A stretch of 64,000 bases of DNA, taken from Bacteroidia bacterium. GTDB lineage: Bacteria > Bacteroidota > Bacteroidia > J057. Shown here piece after piece: positions 62,501 through 64,000 of this stretch. The notes beneath the pieces were generated by a model, which was not told the DNA's origin, ran no database searches, and worked only from the letters and a program-made list of their open reading frames with translations. The stretch lies in NCBI GenBank assembly GCA_030430205.1, contig JAUIGE010000014.1, positions 62,001-126,000 on the forward strand. Direction: 5' to 3'. The position numbers were made by a program, and so were the translations under genes. Positions within the stretch are counted from its first letter, which is position 1; each line of letters opens with the position of its first letter.

Positions 62501-62729
62501 ATCCCTGTCAAGAGGGATAAGATTGGCCAATAGTGTCCTTGTTAAGGAAAGCCGATAAAATAAATCATCTGTTTGCAAACCTTTCTCTCCGCCTCCGCGC
62601 CTCTCCGTTCAATCAGAGAGTCCCAAAATTGAACGGAGAGGTGGAGTGGCGGAGAGAAAAAATGATAAAGTTTATTGATTTATTTCGTCAGCGTTCCTAA
62701 GAGGGATACCATTTGGTGTTTGTATCCCT
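62501..62729. mobile_element. second palindromic element (AGGGAT ends)
   Basis: The outer ends carry ATCCCT..AGGGAT and AGGGATAC..GTATCCCT. Inner arms TCCTTGTTAAGGAAAGCCGA (62536) and their inverted counterpart (62672-62702) share the AAATAAATCA end, and the centre is a 31-base-arm hairpin (62582-62612 with 62629-62659, four mismatches). No coding capacity. Only one copy in the window. Confidence 0.5.
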
Positions 62730-62809
62730 GTATATGGTAGCAGATGATGGGACCCGGATTGTGTTGAGCCGGAGGTAGGGGAAAGATATGATCAACTTCT
62801 CAAGGTTTT

Positions 62810-63718
62810 TTAGAGGGCTTCTATCTCTGATTGGGAGAGAGAGGTATATTTTGCAATTACTTCAATAGATTGACCATCTTCCTTCATGGCTTTGGCCATG
62901 GTTAACGCTTTTTGGTATGCGCCCTGTTCTTTACCTTGCTCAATGCCTTGCTCAATGCCTTGCTCAATGCCTTGCTCAAATCCATCCTCATATCCCTCTT
63001 CAAAATATGTATCCATAGAGCTTTTCAAGTCACGGTAATCCTTCAAACTATCCTCATAAGCGACTCGTTCCTTTTTATCGAATCTGGCGATTTCAGCAAG
63101 TTCAAAAAGGCGCAAGAATATTCTTTCCTGCAATCTTTCAGGGACACGGTCCAGCCGATGCAGGTTTTTAAGCAAAAACATCCATTTATCATGATGGCTT
63201 GCGAGTTCATCTACTGATTTTGAAAACTTGGGGATTTCCAGGAAAATAAAGGTCAGTTTATCATAAAAAACTTCCAGGGTTTCTGTTTCCATCAATTGGA
63301 CATGATGGCTTACTTTATCGGCATATTCTTTTCTTTCATCGAAAGTGAAATCCATAATACCGATGGTATAAACCCCTTTCAATTCATATTGCCACTCCTT
63401 GCCGCGCAGTGCCTGTTCCTGAATAGCAAAGGTTGAATAATACAGACTTCTGTCTTTGAAGAATTTTTGTTTTACCCGTTGAACTTCAACAATGAATTTT
63501 TCCCCCTTTTCATTCTCACAATATAAATCAAAAACAGCTTTTCGGTCGATCTCACTCTGGCCTGCGTGCTCGTTTTTTAAATAAGTCAAATCTTTGATTT
63601 CTTCCTTTCCCTTCAATAATTCATTCAGAAAGTCAATCATTAAATCTTTATTGACTTCCTCGCCAAAGATTTTCTTAAAACCAAAGTCTGTGAATAAATT
63701 GATATATCTTTCGGACAT
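62810..63718 (-). CDS. Rpn family recombination-promoting nuclease/putative transposase
   Basis: 302 aa from the ATG at 63718; the frame is open upstream but the family begins at MSERYINLFTDFGFKKIFGE. The PD-(D/E)XK-like nuclease core shows Asp64 in KAVFDLYCENEKGE and Glu78-x-Gln80 in FIVEVQR, the E-x-Q variant usual in Rpn proteins. The C-terminal half is helical and ends in a tandem GIEQ repeat (YEDGFEQGIEQGIEQGIEQG, residues about 277-300), also typical of the family. Rpn proteins make DNA double-strand breaks and promote recombination in known members. The gene lies beside a cluster of palindromic elements, a setting often seen for these genes. Confidence 0.92.
   Translation of the reverse strand: MSERYINLFTDFGFKKIFGEEVNKDLMIDFLNELLKGKEEIKDLTYLKNEHAGQSEIDRKAVFDLYCENEKGEKFIVEVQRVKQKFFKDRSLYYSTFAIQEQALRGKEWQYELKGVYTIGIMDFTFDERKEYADKVSHHVQLMETETLEVFYDKLTFIFLEIPKFSKSVDELASHHDKWMFLLKNLHRLDRVPERLQERIFLRLFELAEIARFDKKERVAYEDSLKDYRDLKSSMDTYFEEGYEDGFEQGIEQGIEQGIEQGKEQGAYQKALTMAKAMKEDGQSIEVIAKYTSLSQSEIEAL
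62934..62981. repeat. 12-bp tandem repeat inside the Rpn gene
   Basis: CCTTGCTCAATG occurs three times in a row plus a fourth unit ending AAAT. It encodes the GIEQ repeat of the Rpn protein on the minus strand. Copy number can change by slippage without loss of frame. Confidence 0.85.
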
Positions 63719-63950
63719 AAAGCAGTCGTTTTTTCTTTCAAATTTAAGAAAAAATCGGCATCCTTCATATTGTCTCAAAGTGGTTGACACTTTCGCCACA
63801 AAAGAAATAAGCCACAGCTTACACACATAGAAGAAAAAGAGGTGTGATGAGCGATATGATCTGTGAAAATCGGTGTAATTTGTAGCAATTTCTAACCCAT
63901 TTCTGACAGAATTTCCCTAACTTCACTTAGCCCATCAACCCTCAAGGCTT
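63719..63950. other. intergenic region with a repeat-like motif
   Basis: Holds AAAAGAAATAAGCCACAGCTTA (63801-63822), nearly the same as 1403-1425, and a loose inverted repeat (CACAGCTTACACAC with GTGTGATGAG..GATCTGTG). Nothing else is recognised. Confidence 0.4.
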
Positions 63951-64000
63951 ATGTTTCGATCACTTCTTCCTTCTATCTATGATGATATGTGCTGGCTGGC
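63951..64000 (+). CDS. start of an unidentified gene, cut by the window end
   Basis: An ATG at 63951 opens a frame (MFRSLLPSIYDDMCWL) that runs to the window end. The leader upstream (ACTTCACTTAGCCCATCAACC) is typical of the space before genes here. Sixteen codons are too few for a family call. Confidence 0.4.
   Translation, partial: MFRSLLPSIYDDMCWL

Larger units (their letters stand above)
62010..62809. other. 800-bp intergenic region made of nested palindromic elements
   Basis: No supported gene. From left to right it holds the left arm of a GACGCAGAT palindrome, a complete MITE-like copy (62130-62374), the right arm of the palindrome, and a second, unrelated palindromic element (62501-62729). 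A 77-codon minus-strand frame across 62185-62418 lies wholly inside the repeats and is not counted. Confidence 0.7.

Overview
The window reads as chromosomal DNA of a Bacteroidota bacterium, most likely of the Saprospiria (Lewinella/Phaeodactylibacter-like). This is inferred from gliding-associated and type A type IX secretion (T9SS) C-terminal domains, SprB repeats, HU-CCDC81/SPOR proteins, TPR-linked signalling proteins, NarL-type two-component pairs, BlaI/M56 sensors, and promoters resembling the Bacteroidota TTTG / TAnnTTTG pattern. No rRNA, tRNA, prophage, complete transposase gene or CRISPR array was seen.

Layout. 1-5.1 kb: the 5' part of a TPR membrane protein, a BlaI/M56 sensor pair behind a perfect palindromic operator, and a MoxR/Mg-chelatase-like AAA ATPase. 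5.3-9.4 kb: a broken antitoxin/PIN-toxin locus, an OmpA-like protein, asnS and an AT-rich orphan gene. 9.4-12.8 kb: a four-helix-bundle gene bracketed by heptamer arrays, a TraB-like lipoprotein and a di-haem peroxidase. 12.9-18.4 kb: a four-gene operon with overlapping ends (lipoprotein, membrane protein, histidine kinase, response regulator), then secreted proteins. 18.4-28.2 kb: a fused FAD/Fe-S oxidoreductase, DUF1761 and HMA-like genes, a caspase-family protease convergent with a TPR membrane protein that has lost its phospho-acceptor His, a GT-C-like membrane protein and an HU/SPOR protein. 28.3-43.1 kb: a phosphopantetheinyl transferase and thioredoxin cluster, a nucleoid-associated protein, a 1521-residue T9SS adhesin, a pseudouridine synthase, a SulP transporter, an AraC regulator and a di-haem cytochrome. 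43.1-56.5 kb: RapA, KatG, ArgE, a YfcC carrier, a DUF4143 ATPase, CotH and a serine beta-lactamase-like lipoprotein. 56.5-62 kb: a candidate conflict system (effector-associated-domain trypsin, degenerate P-loop ATPase, STAND-TPR NTPase). 62-64 kb: nested palindromic elements, an Rpn nuclease and the start of one more gene.

Two things stand out. First, the trypsin/ATPase/STAND cassette has the architecture of NTPase-regulated conflict systems. Second, the intergenic DNA is unusually rich in small repeats. There are five arrays of a 7-bp CCCGAAA/CCCAAAA unit placed at gene boundaries (three lie directly before start codons), two other heptamer families, two inverted copies of a ~243-bp MITE-like element (one nested in another palindrome), and a 33-bp-spaced TTTAGCCCGAG motif before the DUF4143 ATPase. 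Three separate heptamer arrays each contain exactly 11 units by my count. Functional calls come from reading motifs by eye; nothing was searched against a database.
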